Shown: positions 54,301 through 60,895 of the stretch, piece after piece
Layout: the number at the start of each line of letters is the position of its first letter
Position numbering within the stretch: position 1 is the first letter of the stretch
NCBI RefSeq assembly: GCF_019402665.1
Contig: NZ_VSST01000015.1
Location: 124,001 to 188,000, forward strand
Direction of reading: 5' to 3'
DNA length: 64,000 bases
Origin: Bradyrhizobium canariense
GTDB lineage: Bacteria > Pseudomonadota > Alphaproteobacteria > Rhizobiales > Xanthobacteraceae
The notes under the pieces: model-generated
What the model saw: only the letters and a program-made list of their open reading frames with translations
What the model was told of the DNA's origin: nothing
Databases searched by the model: none
Position numbers and translations under genes: made by a program

Positions 54301-57300
54301 TGATATCGGGCACCAGTGTGTCGCTGTCGGCGGCGGGCGGCATCGGCAGCATCGGTGCCGGCGGGGCGCCGGTCTCCGTGCAGGTCTATGGCGGCAGCCT
54401 CACCGCCAATTCGATCGACCACGATATTGCGATCGCGGCCGTGGGCTCGCTGTCGATCAACCAGGTCAAGGTGAACTCGACCGTGGCCGGCGACGCGCCG
54501 CAGGGCAGCGTCTTCATCTCGGCGACCGGCGACATCAACTCGGCGTCCGCCTACAGCGTCGCCAACCCTGTCGTCGTCGGCAAGAACATCGAGATCAGGT
54601 CCACCGGCGGTGCGATTGGCGCGGTGACCGGCGTCAGCAACGGCGCGACCGTCCTCACCAACATCAATCCGCTCGTGATCCAGGCGACCGGCACGACGCT
54701 GGTCGACGGCAGCGTCGATGGCGGCATGCTCAACAGCTATTCGACGACCGGAACCTACATCGTGCAGTCCAAGGGCGATCTGCGGCTCGGCACGGTCGAG
54801 TCGAAGAGCGGCCCGGTGTTCCTCGAGGCCGCGGCCTCCGATGGGGCGCAAGCCAGGATATTGAACGGCCTGTCGTCCGGCGGCCTCACGGCCGAGCAGA
54901 GCGCGCATCTGGCGGATGTCTGGACCAGCCTGGACCTCCTCAGCGGCAACGGCGCGACCGCAGCCGTCAACAGTTACCAGACCATGGTCACGGCGGCCTA
55001 CAACGACTACTTCCAGCTCAAGAACGTCGCCTTCGCGAACGGCAACACCTATAGCCCGACCTCGGTGGGCCTGACCGTGCTGCGGGCGCAGGTAGCCGCC
55101 AAGCTCGGCATCGATCCTTCCGCGGTCTCGACGACGGACATGCAGAATGAGGCCACGACGCGCTTGCTGAAGGACCAGTTCCTGCTCGGCATGATCGACA
55201 CGGTTCAGGTCAAGGCCTCGCTGACCACATTGCTCGGCACCGCGCCCTCTGACCCTCTGGCGACGCTGTTCGGCAGCACGCTCTCGTCGAACCTGTTCAC
55301 CAGATTGTTCGACGGCGTGGCAACTGGCCATCAGCTTATGCCGACCAACACGGCCCTGCAGACGGCGCTTGCGACCTACAGCTCGAACTATGCCTATACG
55401 CTCGCTCCGACCGAAAAGCTCTACGGGATGATCACAGCGGGCTCGCAATGGACTCAGAGCCAGCTCGCCTACACCGTCTCTTCCTCAGCGGTCGGTGCAC
55501 CGCCACCGCCGATCAGCGAGGATGTCGCGGCCAACATCAAGGCCAGCCAGGTCATGCTGTACACACCGAATGGTTCGGTCGGCCAGCTCGCGGCGCCTCA
55601 GACGTTCACGTTCACGAGTGTCAATGCCTCGTCGCTGACGTCCGCCCAGAAGGGACTGCTCGCCTCGGCCGGTCCCGGACAGCTCGTCGTCAACTCCTCG
55701 ACCGACCCGACGACCGGCGTCGTGACCTACAACGTCACGCTGTCGCAACAGAGCCTCGTCATTCTGGACAATCCAACCGCGGTCACCGCCAAGGCGCTGT
55801 CGGAGGTCTATCTCGGCAGCAAGAACAGCCTCGTGCTCGGCGGCATTGCGGCCGCGAGTTACGGTCCGATCGCTGCCGCGCAGGCCGGCGGCATCCAGGT
55901 GACCGGCAGGGGTGACGTCAAGCTCGATGCGGTGGGCAGCATCTCCGCGGGCGTGAGCGGGGTTCCTGTGATCTCCGGCGACATTCCCAACCTCTCCCTG
56001 ATCGCCGAGCACGGCAACATCGGCAGCGCTGGCGCGGCCGGAGCCGACCCGGCGGCCAACGCGAACGCGATCCAGATCGCCTTCGCGAGCCCGACCAGCG
56101 ATCATCTTGATCAGGTGTCGTCCGGACTGGGCGTCTATGTGAAGCAGACCACCGGCGACCTGGTCCTCGGCAACGTCTCAGCGACCGGCGCCATCCAGTT
56201 GGCCGCGACAGGCAGCATCTATGCCGAGGCTGGAACCAACTTCGCCGATCGCACGGCGGTGCATATCGTCGGCACGGATCTCGATCTGCGCGCCGGCGGC
56301 GATATCAGCTTCGACGGCGCGACGTTCCAGCCGCTTCAGGTGCAGCTCTCCGGCGCGCTCACAGGCTCCGCGGTCGGCGACCTCAGCATCCTGGTCGTGG
56401 CGCACGATCTCGCGGTGGGTGCGACCGGCACCTACGGCGCGCTGACTGCGGGCGGGACACTGACGCTGAACGTGCCGCACGGCGCGATCAGCATCAATGC
56501 CGATGTCACCAGCGTTGGCCTGATGCAGCTGCTCGCAAACGGCGCTGTGACTTTCGCCGATGGCACCAGCGCGGCGCCGGTGGTGGCCAGCAGCTCCTCG
56601 GGCGGGGTGACGCTGGCTTCCGCCTCACTGTCGATGGGCGCCTATTCGGCCATCAACGCGGCCGGCGTGATCTCAGTGATCACCACGGGCAACGCGACCA
56701 TCGGCCAGCTCAACTCGTCGCTGTCCTATGCGGCGGCCTCGAACGCGCCGTCGATCGTCGTTACCGCCGGCGGCGTCGCTTCGCCCGGAGCGATCATCGA
56801 CAACGGCGACGGTCAAACGAAGATCGTGGCGTCCGGCTCAGGGGCAGAAGTCTCGCTAGACGCATCGAACGGCATCGGCAGTGCGGCGGCCCGCCTCATC
56901 CTCAGCGCGGCTCGGCTTTCGGCGAGCACGAGCGCCGGTGGCATCTACCTGAAGGCTCTCACCGACACCGAGGCAAGCCTGTTGTCCGCAGTGAAGGGTG
57001 GCGTGGATCTGGTTGGTTCAGGCGGCTTGACGCTCGACCAAGTACTGGCGGGCACGGCCACGGGTGCGAGCGGCAGCTTCAGCGCCGTCGCGAACAATGG
57101 CAGCATTGTCATCGGCACGGCCGACAGCAGCGGCTCGCAAACGGTCCACGCCAGCCAGAACGTGACGTTCAAGTCGCTGGTTACGACCGGCTACAGCGGT
57201 GATGTCGGTAACATCAACGTCACGGCCGACAACGGCTTCATCCTGGCGCAGACGGTGATGTCGGGCGGCGTGACGACGCTCGGCTCGGTTTCGGCCCATG

Positions 57301-59171
57301 GCGGGGCGACACTGGTTGCAGCCTCGACCATCACCGGCAACACGCTCGCCGCCAGCACCGGAGCGGGCCTGTTGAGCGCCGGCGGGCCGATCAACTGGAA
57401 CGTCCTCAACGTCGGCACGACGCTCAACGCGACCGCGGGCCAAGGCAGCATAGGCTTCAAGATCGCGCAGAGCGGCGGCACACAGACCATCCACGCCCAC
57501 GACAACGTCAGCTTCGACGCGCTCACGTCCACCGGCTACAGCGGCGATGCCGGCAGCATCAACGTCAATGCAGACAACGGCTTCATCCTGGCGCAGACGG
57601 TGATGTCGGGCGGCGTGACGACGCTCGGCTCGGTCTCCGCCCATGGCGGGGCGACGCTGGTCGCAACCTCGACCATCACCGGCAACACGCTCGCCGCCAC
57701 CACCGGAGCGGGCCTGCTGACCGCCGGCGGCGCGATCAACTGGAACGTTCTCAACGTCGGCACGACGCTCGACGCGACCGCGGGCCAGGGCAGCATCGAC
57801 TTCAAGACCGCGCAGAGCGGCGGCACACAGACCATCCGCGCCCACGACAACGTCAGCTTCAACGCGCTCACGTCCACCGGTATCAACGGCGATGCCGGCA
57901 GCATCAACGTCAATGCGGACAACGGCTTCATCCTGGCGCAGACGGTGATGTCGGGCGGTGTGACGACGCTCGGCTCGGTCTCCGCCAACGGCTCGGCCAG
58001 GCTGATCGCGGCGGGCACCAACACCGGTCATAACCTCACGGCCACGACCGGCAGCGCTGTCTTGAGCGGCACTGTCGTTCATTGGGATAATCTCACGGCC
58101 GGCGGCACGCTCGACGTCACCGCGACTGTCGGGGGGATCACTCTCGGCACCGCGATCAGCGGCGGCACACAGACCCTGCATGCCGTCAACGACATCGTCT
58201 TCAACCAGCTCACCACGGCGGGTATCCCGGATGATGCCGGCGATATCGACCTGCGCTCCGATGCCGGTTCGATCCGGGGCGGATCGATCTTCGCCAACGG
58301 CGACACGCACTTCGCTTCAGCGGGCTCGGTCTCGCTCGACCGGATCAGGGGCAACACGGTCAAGCTGTCCTCGCCGGGTGACCTGACGATCGGCTTCGTC
58401 AGCGTGGTGAGGGAGCTCGACCTCGCGGCGGATACGATCAAGGTCAATGGCGAGCAGATCCGCTCGACGCCGCAGGTCCCGCTGATCATGAACGTGACCG
58501 GCTACAACGGCGGCACCGCGACCTCGGCCAACGTCTCGATCGATCCGGACGGCATCATCATCAACCAGTTCAGGGTGGTGGATGCGAACTTCTGGACCGA
58601 CGCCCCCGCCGTGGCGATCCTGAACGGCTATGTCCCGGGTCAGCTCATGCTGACGACGGCAACCCAGCAGGTGCTGCTCAACAACCGTACGCCGGCGCCG
58701 TCCAACTGGCCGTCGCTCCAGCTCTACCAGCCGGGTGGCGTGTTCACGATGAGCCAGGTTGGGAACGCCAATGTCAGCAACACCTATGTGGTGTTCTACA
58801 CCGGCGGCGTCTCCGCGACCGTCACCAATTACGGGCCGACCCACACCTGCTGCAACGACTTCACCGGCGCCAGCATGATCCGCAACATCTCCGTCGACGG
58901 CGAGGGCAACGAGAACATCGAGACCTGGCTCGCGAAGAAGGACGGGGGGACGTTCTACCTGTTCGGTCTCTCCGGCAAGGCGCGGCTCGATGCGCTGCTG
59001 ACGCCGCGACCGGTCGAAACCATCGGGGCCGGACCCGCCGTCAACATCGAGGGATTGAGCGACATGCGCAAGCTGCGCCGGCAGGGTCAGCGCGTGGGAC
59101 GCACCGGCTGGAAGGACGCGGCGATCGGAGCGGCGAAGCCGGTCATTGGCCGTCTCGCACAGGCATGGTAA
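42303..59171 (+). CDS. Giant two-partner-secretion filamentous adhesin (TpsA; LktA/filamentous hemagglutinin-like)
   Basis: This intact 5,622-residue ORF has a long signal region (about residues 1-45, ending VRLQAQ) and then a TPS secretion domain. The domain begins ANVITPDGRTGTSLQTSGSVTNVTTSTVSGTSAFNSFSQFSVGKG and contains the FADPKGFVVG motif near residue 133, the FxxPxG form of the adhesin NPNG motif. Most of the rest is Gly/Ser/Thr/Ala/Asn-rich beta-helix-type sequence, with a recurrent T-x-A-Y-I/V motif in the first half. Residues about 4943-5380 hold four tandem 115-residue repeats. Cysteines are rare but grouped, including three CC pairs. The C-terminal 180 residues are different and end in a basic tail; no toxin domain is seen. 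GAAGAGGATCTGAA precedes the ATG. Secretion is by the downstream TpsB. The likely role is attachment or biofilm formation. Confidence 0.92.
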   Translation: MRRPSARRENDELTLRGLARFRSMSLLCAMQMVFLPVFSVRLQAQPANVITPDGRTGTSLQTSGSVTNVTTSTVSGTSAFNSFSQFSVGKGNTVNLQLPTGTQNLVNIVRDAPVYVNGTLNSYMNGAIGGNVYFADPKGFVVGRSGTVNVGSLNVSTPTREFTDSLIGVQGQINGSAVANLMAGSFPVSPDGNIRIYGRVNAIDGVRLTGQNVLVGGASQRDIANLDHAAKFAASVNSKGLRSAAAISVRNGSIHIGAVNNASVNGRLTARSKTTTPSNITVVAGNQAELGKNARLSTASRTADAGGVLVKAGNDVTVKSGAKINASSKTGNAGLVELSGNGVIDVGSGVTINLAAPNGRAGTLLIDPTDVVIGDASQGDVGVTLGNTSVANAIAALSAGGTYLVQADNSVTLAAHAVIDARNLDATKTHSVGNAINVEINAPTISIVNGAQILAQAINTGGTTYTSGSVTLAATASQTLMSGHAHATTGVTVDGTITGGAISISASSTAVASFTSSLASTFALVGESVPGMILGLNGGYVAASATATVNINGHANISGSGNVSISAYGSERAEDPVIASSLLGVSPVGAAVVVGNIAGNVTTNVASNATISAGGSLGIKATNDATMNVTAVSLTSSAVLVATVAYSTASVTTTANVATGAHLSVGTASGSTGGFALRALNNNSFSTSATSVGLDNPALNGGVGGAVAISNVNTSATATLGSSLGSSTSNRMNGAVTVEATSNTTSNSTMSSTITGTPALIAGLQGALVVGTMNPNLFSQQFSTLFTADLNLKAAAALTIARSTESATAAIAQNPSGGAPSIYTSGNVAVISNVIDVGVRSIATASAISSSPVDGQSTAVAAAVAWGDFTHNSNAYIGDATLINAPEIGVSANTYMPITNTWLQWASLTDVLRHLNGNLGVGGSILTSYANSTADAGDTVGIAGSLNNFMVHNNTTAWVATGASLTSTCTVASCGSGAWTAALDSGATQAFDATLAIAATAYSASIDAAGNVGTLGFLPGNTSGGSSLGGALNLVQFWNNTVAGVASGASLGATDNVSITASTTDQFFGVAPTSGKAAGALALNGITSIALVNNTTHASIGIGATVSAPTVNVLAQQDLSMLSVAGAVSAGGNSAVGLAVAYLGATTDTAAYVGDNHSDIRPGPFSSDDPFSGTGSGNGSVTADHLAISATTAGRITAASIAAAISEPSVSDFGTKAGAVGAAATGGAGGISTALAKVGSSSGASSSGFTIDLAGSSSISDVSLGTTASITGVTINRYSPSPTATLLVQALNDTILNNGSGGAAANLGGSAGSTSVAVDGTIAAAISNNVTKAFISNSTVNNQQSVTVQALNGGSETVVAIGLAASTRSNAASIALSVGIITDSAQAYIENSTIAGGSTGVQRALEVDAYQTSNIAVGGGSLYISGGQGGFGLAMTYASIGDPSGGNATDAHIKSTSISNYDSLLVLADNASIIAAGAASAGAGSNGLSGSIVVDEITSTTTAYISSNSTVNINVGRVTVLADSGAVSDLDTALGNLVKKSNNNHLASDTCTAAAGNGTANCIDFGAAALNDGTANGPGASIISVAGIIQAGKNNVGASMVYDTIATTHSAYIANVRMSTIGSVSVNAVDTTKIQSVTIGFGLATGQFAGVGGMTISSIANNVSAAIGNNQSDTTQSTVTASDISVTATDNSSITGAAAVAGASTQGSAAGLALVYSSIANNVSAGVTGSKLTASGNVVVNANSNADISTVAVGIAISSQIGLAGSVATNLMGTNVTASITGGADVAANNNVAVIAGNNDKAGVFAGAVSISKGAAGGAGSMVTNKITGTTAAYISGTTTKVDARGTSTSDVLSVNSGTLAHAIDLGGFSAPTDTTPDLSETQESVRGLAVVASSHQAVVTNVATLSAGSGISIMINPITNVMSGSTRAYIDGAAIDTRLASSTLDPQIDVAASSFSYSGAFGAGVVPPTGSGGGGATILSTTMSRDTEAYITNATVGGVQSASATVGAVTVKANAEQDASSIAVGFGTGSVGLNVFVATTEAYVDGGSLTASSLTVNAYDATGIASANGSGAYGSQAAIGAAFLVQVSANRTEAYVGDEFHYQGNGAAHTTAVNLSGALDVEATTKNRFQAYSIGGALSTGTAAIAGMANIEIANNATIAGVYDTTLQSPTGGSAGAVTINATEDVAIKEIAGALSIAASGSGVGVGAAANVIVFKSQTIAESRNSDLNSSGAINVGALSTKEVLSYAVTAGIGGSVGIGATVGVIIIGTNTADPDTQGEQTGQLNQGNNGTLASVNAGTNSSHGSDAVAGGTSGNPSNANATSTYDVSTVLTGGNDGVTAQIAGGNVTGTQVNVAATSANATKMFLLGAGFAKNVGIGAGIGYTSVDSSVLANLSAIVSAPSVTVAARVKDADTGPYSGKTVDSEAIAGGAALYFGADAAVAVGNVANTVTAQLGGSVTGTGGTGATGVAVMAMDSSTQSVTAGGGTGGLAAIGVSIATTGRSSSVAAKVLSNATVNSSTLAVGAAEAGAMSASATAVAGGIVAGDGAVATAKENSTVLAEIGSSSSITTSATGAGTLVSASITPKLSSKAIGVAVGGGAIGVSVAESMVTATVTADVGDNTTFSGGALGVTAMALVPTGGTTTYAWSLAGGGGSLIGAQGSYARASENATVSAYGGIGIHLPNADVVIAAENDSSQYAESTGLSTGFLAIGATVAQVSSSAHTYAYLGAGAITAASNTGVLQITATGTDTNVASALVGAGGTYAGAAAVATTATTAVTDAMLYGEATDNTLYFGGLNIKAKHTTNYAGSGDAYQASTAGASGGSAQNDVTSATTAEIGTHLIVNSAGGDMVVIANDVVNQAGGGARSGSGGVFAGAAALSKSRVTQTVTTNIDAGTILSLNADPRTTTGAINIEAYNTLSTADTVNLSAAGLFAGGGAESDMTANATLTVNIQARELFSAGNIYIGSASRMAANNYANASLYGAVGGVGASTNAWVHATQNVSVGSSSTVEAWGKINIAAGLAGDGSVYSSVAANATTVVYNNTVVAISGLYRGTANADDDTSLTLAIGSKVLGANDISLTATPGQVTASGLGSNYNPYLEIFSAKNSDNHSNDNSGGTGNVALNGLVVAGIHNDETITIALGASTPTLSTTSPYDPLALEYVSDVDHFNRVMSWNHQTIQYTIVGGFNPYQTIVAQLASLSGLTSTQVQTALSATQRSITFGGTDPTGEIQRQINTLIQQAPFAANASGNAFAFGDIMVSAGNVSILAQRLSGAGGAGLAAPSVIARSSPMIKIENQGLDFVALSNLTITNVTGGLVTHPQVDPGSSSNVTFTSNNSATPIIDISAVYNRKDPNTGLGVDQNGNTLTRTPDIYFDGVVTNENGLLKITNNLGNVVASQTFDAATIQMVVPNGSFTFNGGVGSIFSSNHDVASQWANTEYKPADNDTLTAVMAAATYLGAYGAYDSGVHIASGGNHPYSYYCCASGSAGVAGTASNSTVFTARLLDLYYDGLSLYSAIFLPMGSGAPGNGNEHAGSTPDASTLATIEGPTRQTISTAPWEASTYDGQGVYSGSSPFNCSHCSAYFQVINIQPDVITPKTANTATNPPANAPFIIGKAIILSASVLNINGTIQSGSSSNYSVNIGTGALNAINALKADSSAFAQAQSNAQHGSYVDLTQYLSKVSGSDVQVGARYNAATDQILLNGVVQGSGGYVYLNGKIISTSTDGTPQGNIIVNGGAGTITVNNTTGLQLVTNTINTGVSAASVIEIVDQLKAQTTWYVYNPAAPGGQQVSTYRTNSVNASQYDGSMLAATSGTAGLQYAPQANMYYQWVDTARLDRSTTSTQFDYGWQYTSRDPNSGSSFVRTTSLVSDVQQVANGATTGQLQSTNYQEVVTATGSAHGGGGNTHSDRCCGADGQYDWFQEIFDHLTLTLTNTVKASNPINIQFNGGGASTVAVTSNSGIVINGPINNLQGATSVVATGASSAITVGANANNPVISGTSVSLSAAGGIGSIGAGGAPVSVQVYGGSLTANSIDHDIAIAAVGSLSINQVKVNSTVAGDAPQGSVFISATGDINSASAYSVANPVVVGKNIEIRSTGGAIGAVTGVSNGATVLTNINPLVIQATGTTLVDGSVDGGMLNSYSTTGTYIVQSKGDLRLGTVESKSGPVFLEAAASDGAQARILNGLSSGGLTAEQSAHLADVWTSLDLLSGNGATAAVNSYQTMVTAAYNDYFQLKNVAFANGNTYSPTSVGLTVLRAQVAAKLGIDPSAVSTTDMQNEATTRLLKDQFLLGMIDTVQVKASLTTLLGTAPSDPLATLFGSTLSSNLFTRLFDGVATGHQLMPTNTALQTALATYSSNYAYTLAPTEKLYGMITAGSQWTQSQLAYTVSSSAVGAPPPPISEDVAANIKASQVMLYTPNGSVGQLAAPQTFTFTSVNASSLTSAQKGLLASAGPGQLVVNSSTDPTTGVVTYNVTLSQQSLVILDNPTAVTAKALSEVYLGSKNSLVLGGIAAASYGPIAAAQAGGIQVTGRGDVKLDAVGSISAGVSGVPVISGDIPNLSLIAEHGNIGSAGAAGADPAANANAIQIAFASPTSDHLDQVSSGLGVYVKQTTGDLVLGNVSATGAIQLAATGSIYAEAGTNFADRTAVHIVGTDLDLRAGGDISFDGATFQPLQVQLSGALTGSAVGDLSILVVAHDLAVGATGTYGALTAGGTLTLNVPHGAISINADVTSVGLMQLLANGAVTFADGTSAAPVVASSSSGGVTLASASLSMGAYSAINAAGVISVITTGNATIGQLNSSLSYAAASNAPSIVVTAGGVASPGAIIDNGDGQTKIVASGSGAEVSLDASNGIGSAAARLILSAARLSASTSAGGIYLKALTDTEASLLSAVKGGVDLVGSGGLTLDQVLAGTATGASGSFSAVANNGSIVIGTADSSGSQTVHASQNVTFKSLVTTGYSGDVGNINVTADNGFILAQTVMSGGVTTLGSVSAHGGATLVAASTITGNTLAASTGAGLLSAGGPINWNVLNVGTTLNATAGQGSIGFKIAQSGGTQTIHAHDNVSFDALTSTGYSGDAGSINVNADNGFILAQTVMSGGVTTLGSVSAHGGATLVATSTITGNTLAATTGAGLLTAGGAINWNVLNVGTTLDATAGQGSIDFKTAQSGGTQTIRAHDNVSFNALTSTGINGDAGSINVNADNGFILAQTVMSGGVTTLGSVSANGSARLIAAGTNTGHNLTATTGSAVLSGTVVHWDNLTAGGTLDVTATVGGITLGTAISGGTQTLHAVNDIVFNQLTTAGIPDDAGDIDLRSDAGSIRGGSIFANGDTHFASAGSVSLDRIRGNTVKLSSPGDLTIGFVSVVRELDLAADTIKVNGEQIRSTPQVPLIMNVTGYNGGTATSANVSIDPDGIIINQFRVVDANFWTDAPAVAILNGYVPGQLMLTTATQQVLLNNRTPAPSNWPSLQLYQPGGVFTMSQVGNANVSNTYVVFYTGGVSATVTNYGPTHTCCNDFTGASMIRNISVDGEGNENIETWLAKKDGGTFYLFGLSGKARLDALLTPRPVETIGAGPAVNIEGLSDMRKLRRQGQRVGRTGWKDAAIGAAKPVIGRLAQAW
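57129..58440 (+). repeat. Four tandem ~345-bp repeats within tpsA
   Basis: Units start at 57129, 57471, 57816 and 58158, giving a period of 345 bases (115 residues) with one-codon differences. Each starts S-G-(G)-T/S-Q-T and contains the segment NGFILAQTVMSGGVTTLGSVSA in units 1-3. DNA identity between the first three units is very high over about 100 bases from AACGGCTTCATCCTGGCGCA (57231, middle unit near 57576, 57921). The fourth unit is diverged. Confidence 0.9.
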
Positions 59172-59182
59172 CGGGACCAGGG

Positions 59183-60877
59183 ATGCGGATTCTGGGGGCA
59201 GCGTTAGGGCTTGGGCTGGCAGCGTCGTGCATCGCCCCCGCGCGGGCGCAGATTCCGTCGATCAATCCCGGCGTGATCCAGAACGACGTCGACCGGCAAC
59301 GCCGGCAGCTCGAACAGCAGAGCGCGCCGCCCAAGCTCAACGGGCCGGCGGTGATTGGCGGCGAGCGGGAGAAGTCCCAGCTCCTGAAGCCGGGCGGGCC
59401 GAAATTCCGCCTGCACAAGGTCGAGTTCGACGCCTCCAAGTTCATTACGCCGGCCGAGCTCGACGAGATCGCGAAGAAGTACGTCGGCAAGAACGTCGAC
59501 ATCGCCTCGCTGTTGCAGCTCGTCGCCGACATCAACGCCCTCTATACCGAGCGCGGCATCGTCACGGGCATTGCGACGCTGCCCGAGCAGGATGCCAATG
59601 GCGGCATCGTCCGCATCAAGCTGACCGAAGGCCGGCTCCAGAAGACGACCATCGAGGGCAACAAGCAGACCCGCCCCGACTACATCCTTCAGCGCGTGAA
59701 GGAGCCCGAAGGCGAGGTCCTCGACGTTCCAAAACTCAATCGCGATGTGATCTGGTTCAACCGGACCAACGACGTGCAGATCAAGGCTCTGCTGCAGCCC
59801 GGCACCAGCTTCGGCCTGACCGATCTCCAGTTCGCCGTGATCGAGCCGCCGGTCGACACCTTGCAGCTCTTCACCGACAACCAGGGCGCGGAGAATACCG
59901 GGCGTTGGGAGGGTGGGGCCTTCTACAAGCGCCACGGCCTGTTCGGTGTCGACGACCGCCTGACCTTCTACGGCGTCCGTTCCGAGGGCAATCTCAACGG
60001 CAATGTCGCCTACAGCATCCCGGTCAATCCCTGGGGCGGCCGCGCCGGTGTCAGCTATACCGAAGGCAAGATCAAGATCATCCAGGGACCGTTCGTCGCG
60101 CTCGACGTCACCGGACGCTCGAGCCAGGCCGCGGTCAATTTCAGCCAGCCGGTCTGGGTGACCCAGAACTGGCTGGTGCTGCTCAACGCCGCGGAGACCG
60201 AGGGCAAGACGGTCAGCCGCTTCGCAACGGTGGCCGTGACCCAGGATCATTACGACAAGGCCACGGCCGGCCTCTCGGTGACCAATTCCGGCAATACCTA
60301 TTCGATCACGGTTTCGCCTGCGGTGAACTACATCGCATGGCAAGACCACGTGCTCGGCAACAACCGCGCGTTCAACACCTATACCGGCTCCATGTTCGCG
60401 ACCAGCGCCGCGGGGCCTGCAAATTTCAGCACCAACGTGCTGGCGAGCTGGCAGTACACACAGGAAAAGCTGCTGCCGGGCGACCAGATCTTCTCGATCG
60501 GTGGTCCCACCACCGTGCGCGGTTATCCCTCCAACTCGGCGTCCGGCGACAGCGGCTACTATTTCAACGCCGAGCTGCACTACAACTGGTCGCAATGGCT
60601 CCGGGGTTTCGACACTTACATCTTCACCGACTGGGGGGCGGTGTACTCGACGTTTCCGGGAATCACCGAACTGGGCTCGGTCGGCGTCGGCTTCTCCTGG
60701 ACCTACGCCTCGTTCATGACGTTCGAGGCGAATTACGCGACGCCGCTGAAGATGGCGGTCTCGACCCAGCACCACTACGAGGCCTATGGCCGCGTCGTTC
60801 TCCGGCCGTTGTTGATGTTCCAGAAGCAGGAAAGCCCCGCGCCGGTTGCGGCCGTGGCCGGCAGGAGCAAGTCGTAG
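59183..60877 (+). CDS. TpsB outer-membrane transporter (ShlB/FhaC/HecB family)
   Basis: This 564-residue outer-membrane protein secretes the giant adhesin. It has a signal peptide MRILGAALGLGLAASCIAPA (to about residue 22). A Q-rich helix/linker follows, then two POTRA domains (first starting RLHKVEFDASKFITPAELDEI, second starting RLQKTTIEGNKQTRPDYILQ) and a 16-strand beta barrel. The barrel has the conserved lid-loop motif TTVRGYPSNSASGDSGYYF and the partner FTDWG motif. ATG 59183 is preferred for the signal peptide. An in-frame ATG at 59165 overlaps the end of tpsA and would add six residues. It is tightly linked to tpsA, as usual in two-partner systems, and convergent with bluB. Confidence 0.92.
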   Translation: MRILGAALGLGLAASCIAPARAQIPSINPGVIQNDVDRQRRQLEQQSAPPKLNGPAVIGGEREKSQLLKPGGPKFRLHKVEFDASKFITPAELDEIAKKYVGKNVDIASLLQLVADINALYTERGIVTGIATLPEQDANGGIVRIKLTEGRLQKTTIEGNKQTRPDYILQRVKEPEGEVLDVPKLNRDVIWFNRTNDVQIKALLQPGTSFGLTDLQFAVIEPPVDTLQLFTDNQGAENTGRWEGGAFYKRHGLFGVDDRLTFYGVRSEGNLNGNVAYSIPVNPWGGRAGVSYTEGKIKIIQGPFVALDVTGRSSQAAVNFSQPVWVTQNWLVLLNAAETEGKTVSRFATVAVTQDHYDKATAGLSVTNSGNTYSITVSPAVNYIAWQDHVLGNNRAFNTYTGSMFATSAAGPANFSTNVLASWQYTQEKLLPGDQIFSIGGPTTVRGYPSNSASGDSGYYFNAELHYNWSQWLRGFDTYIFTDWGAVYSTFPGITELGSVGVGFSWTYASFMTFEANYATPLKMAVSTQHHYEAYGRVVLRPLLMFQKQESPAPVAAVAGRSKS

Positions 60878-60895
60878 GGCGTATGGGGCACGCGC

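Noticed and set aside
57129..58440. Tandem repeats as a CRISPR array or satellite
   Set aside because: The repeats are 345 bases long, contiguous, in frame and code for 115-residue units of the adhesin; there are no spacers.
58860..59171. C-terminal end of TpsA as a contact-dependent inhibition toxin with the barstar-like gene as immunity
   Set aside because: No VENN-type boundary or recognisable toxin domain is present, the protein ends in a short basic tail, TpsB follows instead of an immunity gene, and the barstar-like gene is 5 kb away on the other strand.
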